Part shown: one piece after another, positions 5,850 to 6,942 of the stretch
How the letters are laid out: each line of letters opens with the position of its first letter
Position numbering within the stretch: position 1 is the first letter of the stretch
Assembly (NCBI GenBank): GCA_965120355.1
Contig: CBCPMX010000021.1
Coordinates: 1-6,942, forward strand
Length of the DNA stretch: 6,942 nucleotides
Source of the DNA: CBCPMX01 sp965120355
GTDB lineage: Bacteria; Bacillota; Clostridia; Oscillospirales; Oscillospiraceae
Direction of reading: 5' to 3'
The notes under the pieces: model-generated
The model's database searches: none
What the model saw: only the letters and a program-made list of their open reading frames with translations
What the model was told of the DNA's origin: nothing
Made by a program: the position numbers and the translations under genes

Positions 5850-6239
5850 GTGCCAAGAAAACCACGTCGCGGGTGCGCTTGGGGCGGCTGTCCAAGGCTC
5901 GCAGAGGAAGGCGGCCAGTATTGTGGGGAGCATCAGAAGCTGGAGAACCAGCGGTACGAAAAATACGGCCGGGATCCAGCAGCCAAACGCAGATATGGAC
6001 GGGCATGGAAACGCATCCGTGACCGCTACATGAATGCACACCCGCTTTGTGAACGGTGCCAGCGAGAAGGCAGGTTCGTCAAGGCGGAGCAGGTGCATCA
6101 CATTAAGCCTCTGGCAGAAGGCGGGGATCACGGGGAAGATAATCTGATGTCCCTCTGCCATTCCTGTCACTCTAAGATCCATGCGGAGCGCGGGGACAGA
6201 TGGCATGGAAAAAGCCATCCACAAAGGAATGGCTTTTAA
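5850..6239 (+). CDS. HNH endonuclease of the phage packaging region
   Basis: A 129-residue HNH endonuclease. I chose GTG 5850 because GGGGGTGA (5838-5845) sits just upstream and the protein then begins M-P-R-K-P; the in-frame GTG at 5814 lies within the terminator hairpin and would add 12 implausible residues. The N-terminus has a likely zinc knuckle (C9, C14, C25, H28). A basic helix follows (about 46-60, KRRYGRAWKRIRDR). The HNH core has C67-x2-C70, the catalytic H83-H84 in VHHIKPL, N98 in EDNLM, and C103-x2-C106-H107 to H111. The two CxxC pairs bind structural zinc in this family. HNH proteins in this position act with the terminase in DNA packaging in HK97-like phages. The terminase genes would be expected next, but a toxin-antitoxin pair on the other strand lies there instead. 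Its stop TAA shares a TTAA palindrome with the toxin's stop. Confidence 0.92.
   Translation: MPRKPRRGCAWGGCPRLAEEGGQYCGEHQKLENQRYEKYGRDPAAKRRYGRAWKRIRDRYMNAHPLCERCQREGRFVKAEQVHHIKPLAEGGDHGEDNLMSLCHSCHSKIHAERGDRWHGKSHPQRNGF
6209..6238. terminator. Bidirectional terminator between the HNH gene and the doc gene
   Basis: AAAAGCCAT (6210-6218) pairs with ATGGCTTTT (6229-6237). One bulged base (6228) and two further C-G pairs follow, closing an ACAAA loop. The A-run on the 5' side becomes a U-run on the minus strand, so it should terminate both the HNH transcript and the convergent toxin transcript. The hairpin lies inside the last codons of the HNH gene and reaches the toxin stop codon. Confidence 0.75.
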
Positions 6240-6613
6240 CGCTGGTGTTCAAGGATCCAGCACAGCAAGTCTGCCGCTTCAATCTCTCCGGCAGCAAGCT
6301 GCAGGATCACATCGGAAAGTTCCGACTGTGAATGCTGCAGTTCAATGCCGTTGAGAGCAAGAAACACAAGCATTGCGTGTGCGCCAATTCGTTTGTTTCC
6401 GTCCACAAAGGGATGGTTTTTGACAAGACCAAAACAGAGTCTTGCCGCTTTCTGCTGCAGCGATGGATACACATCCTCTCCGCCAAAAGACTGGAATGGA
6501 GCGTTTAATGCTGAGTCGAGCATCCCCTCGTCACGCAGGCCGGACGATCCGCCAGTCTCCGCAATGAGCTGGTCGTGAATAAGAAGGATCTGGTGCTTGG
6601 AAAGTCGGATCAT
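6236..6613 (-). CDS. doc: Doc-family death-on-curing toxin (Fic fold)
   Basis: A complete 125-residue Doc toxin. The active-site motif is H67-P-F-V-D71-G-N-K-R75. Canonical Fic AMP-transferases have HPFxxGNGR, whereas Lys in the second-last position marks the Doc branch, in which P1 Doc phosphorylates elongation factor Tu and arrests translation. The flanking sequences (LRDEGMLDSALN at 26-37, AARLCFGLVKN at 56-66, GAHAMLVFLALNGIEL at 77-92) are typical of the family. All catalytic residues are present, so the toxin should be active. The start codon overlaps the antitoxin stop as ATGA, with GAGGTG at 6622-6627 as ribosome binding site 8 nt away. It is transcribed opposite to the phage genes. 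As a phage cargo gene it may act in prophage maintenance or anti-phage defence; which one is not shown. Its mRNA would end at the shared terminator at 6210-6237. Confidence 0.93.
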   Translation of the reverse strand: MIRLSKHQILLIHDQLIAETGGSSGLRDEGMLDSALNAPFQSFGGEDVYPSLQQKAARLCFGLVKNHPFVDGNKRIGAHAMLVFLALNGIELQHSQSELSDVILQLAAGEIEAADLLCWILEHQR

Positions 6614-6852
6614 TTGGCAAGCACCTCGTAAGCCTGATGGTTCTTCTCAATCAGGCGCTTTGAAACAGCCATAACATCCTCGTCGGCAGCGATCTGTTCC
6701 TGCTCCGCTGCCGAAAACTCCATGACAAGGTAACGAGGCACGTTGTTCTTTAATATGACGACCGTACCGCTCTCATCTACAAGACGTGCCACCTTGGAGA
6801 AGTTCTGGTTTGCTTCCGTGATGGAGACAAGGTTGTTTGTATTGATGTTCAT
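6610..6852 (-). CDS. Phd/YefM-family antitoxin
   Basis: An 80-residue antitoxin, first gene of the toxin-antitoxin operon. The N-terminal DNA-binding Phd fold is clear: LVSITEANQNFSKVARLV (8-25), then GTVVILKNNVPRYLVMEF (29-46), the usual beta-strand plus basic turn. The C-terminal half (47-80) is a charged, probably flexible helix that in P1 Phd wraps around Doc and blocks its active site. The start is supported by a strong AAAGGAGGT at 6859-6867, about 6 nt upstream. In this family the antitoxin, with the toxin as co-repressor, binds its own promoter (conditional cooperativity); an inverted repeat over the -35 region is the candidate operator. The antitoxin is the limiting, easily degraded partner. 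Pairing with Doc rather than RelE is the P1-type arrangement. Confidence 0.92.
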   Translation of the reverse strand: MNINTNNLVSITEANQNFSKVARLVDESGTVVILKNNVPRYLVMEFSAAEQEQIAADEDVMAVSKRLIEKNHQAYEVLAK

Positions 6853-6882
6853 AGGAAAACCTCCTTTGCTTTCGTTACTTTT

Positions 6883-6910
6883 ATTATATCCGAAAATAGG
6901 AGAAATTCAA
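6883..6910 (-). promoter_or_regulatory. Promoter of the toxin-antitoxin operon
   Basis: On the minus strand, TTGAAT (6905-6910) and a perfect TATAAT (6883-6888) are separated by 16 bp. The leader from the expected start to the antitoxin ATG is about 25 nt and contains the strong ribosome binding site. This is the best sigma-A type promoter in the window, allowing expression independent of the phage programme. Confidence 0.75.
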
Positions 6911-6916
6911 CCTATT
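6895..6916. promoter_or_regulatory. Inverted repeat AATAGG-N10-CCTATT, candidate antitoxin operator
   Basis: Six-base arms at 6895-6900 and 6911-6916 bracket the -35 box of the toxin-antitoxin promoter. The position suits autorepression by a dimeric Phd-type antitoxin with Doc bridging dimers. The repeat is seen; the binding is inferred. Confidence 0.5.
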
Positions 6917-6942
6917 CTTTGTAAATTTTTATGACCCAGGGG

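Noticed and set aside
6743..6934. Plus-strand 63-codon frame over the antitoxin and its promoter
   Set aside because: It is antisense to the Phd gene and its promoter, with no ribosome binding site.
1..6942. CRISPR array, tRNA, rRNA or transposon ends
   Set aside because: No regularly spaced long repeats, no cloverleaf-like sequence, and no transposase or terminal inverted repeats were seen on either strand.

Overview
The window is a GC-rich fragment (about 55% G+C by eye) of a temperate phage or prophage from a low-GC-phylum Gram-positive host, most likely a gut Clostridia-type Firmicute. The evidence is the gene order (DUF4406-like protein, VapE-type primase-helicase, VRR-NUC nuclease, SNF2 helicase, small hypothetical, sigma-like DUF1492/ArpU-type regulator, HNH endonuclease), the strong AGGAGG-type ribosome binding sites, and start/stop overlaps throughout. 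No structural, integrase or terminase gene is visible. The host assignment is inference from module architecture, not from a marker gene.

Layout. 1-283: 3' end of a DUF4406-like gene, cut by the window edge. 276-2615: large VapE-family protein with an N-terminal archaeo-eukaryotic-primase-like region and a C-terminal P-loop ATPase. 2591-2865: non-coding gap with ten GTTCC/GGAAC copies, a 70% A+T stretch and short palindromes; this is the best candidate for a replication origin. 2866-5028: Cys-rich hypothetical protein, VRR-NUC nuclease and SNF2 helicase, translationally coupled (4-bp and 20-bp overlaps). 5021-5060: a degenerate tandem array with a 10-bp period. 5084-5718: a small hypothetical protein and a sigma-region-4-like regulator, also coupled by ATGA. 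5722-5827: three TTGGCAC/T repeats spaced exactly 10 bp, a TATAAT box without a -35, and an intrinsic-terminator-like hairpin, together resembling an activated late promoter with a promoter-proximal terminator. 5850-6239: HNH endonuclease, the usual neighbour of the terminase genes. 6209-6237: bidirectional terminator. 6236-6852, minus strand: Phd/YefM antitoxin and Doc toxin with their own promoter and a candidate operator.

Working model. The first two thirds is an early/middle replication-recombination operon: a primase-helicase acting at an origin beside its own gene, then a nuclease-helicase pair. The operon ends with a transcription regulator whose likely target, a phased-repeat promoter, begins 4 bp after its stop codon. 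The HNH gene opens the late/packaging region. A death-on-curing toxin-antitoxin cassette sits head-on against the late direction and is shielded by a terminator shared by both strands. All protein families here are known; the least explained parts are the three non-coding repeat arrays.
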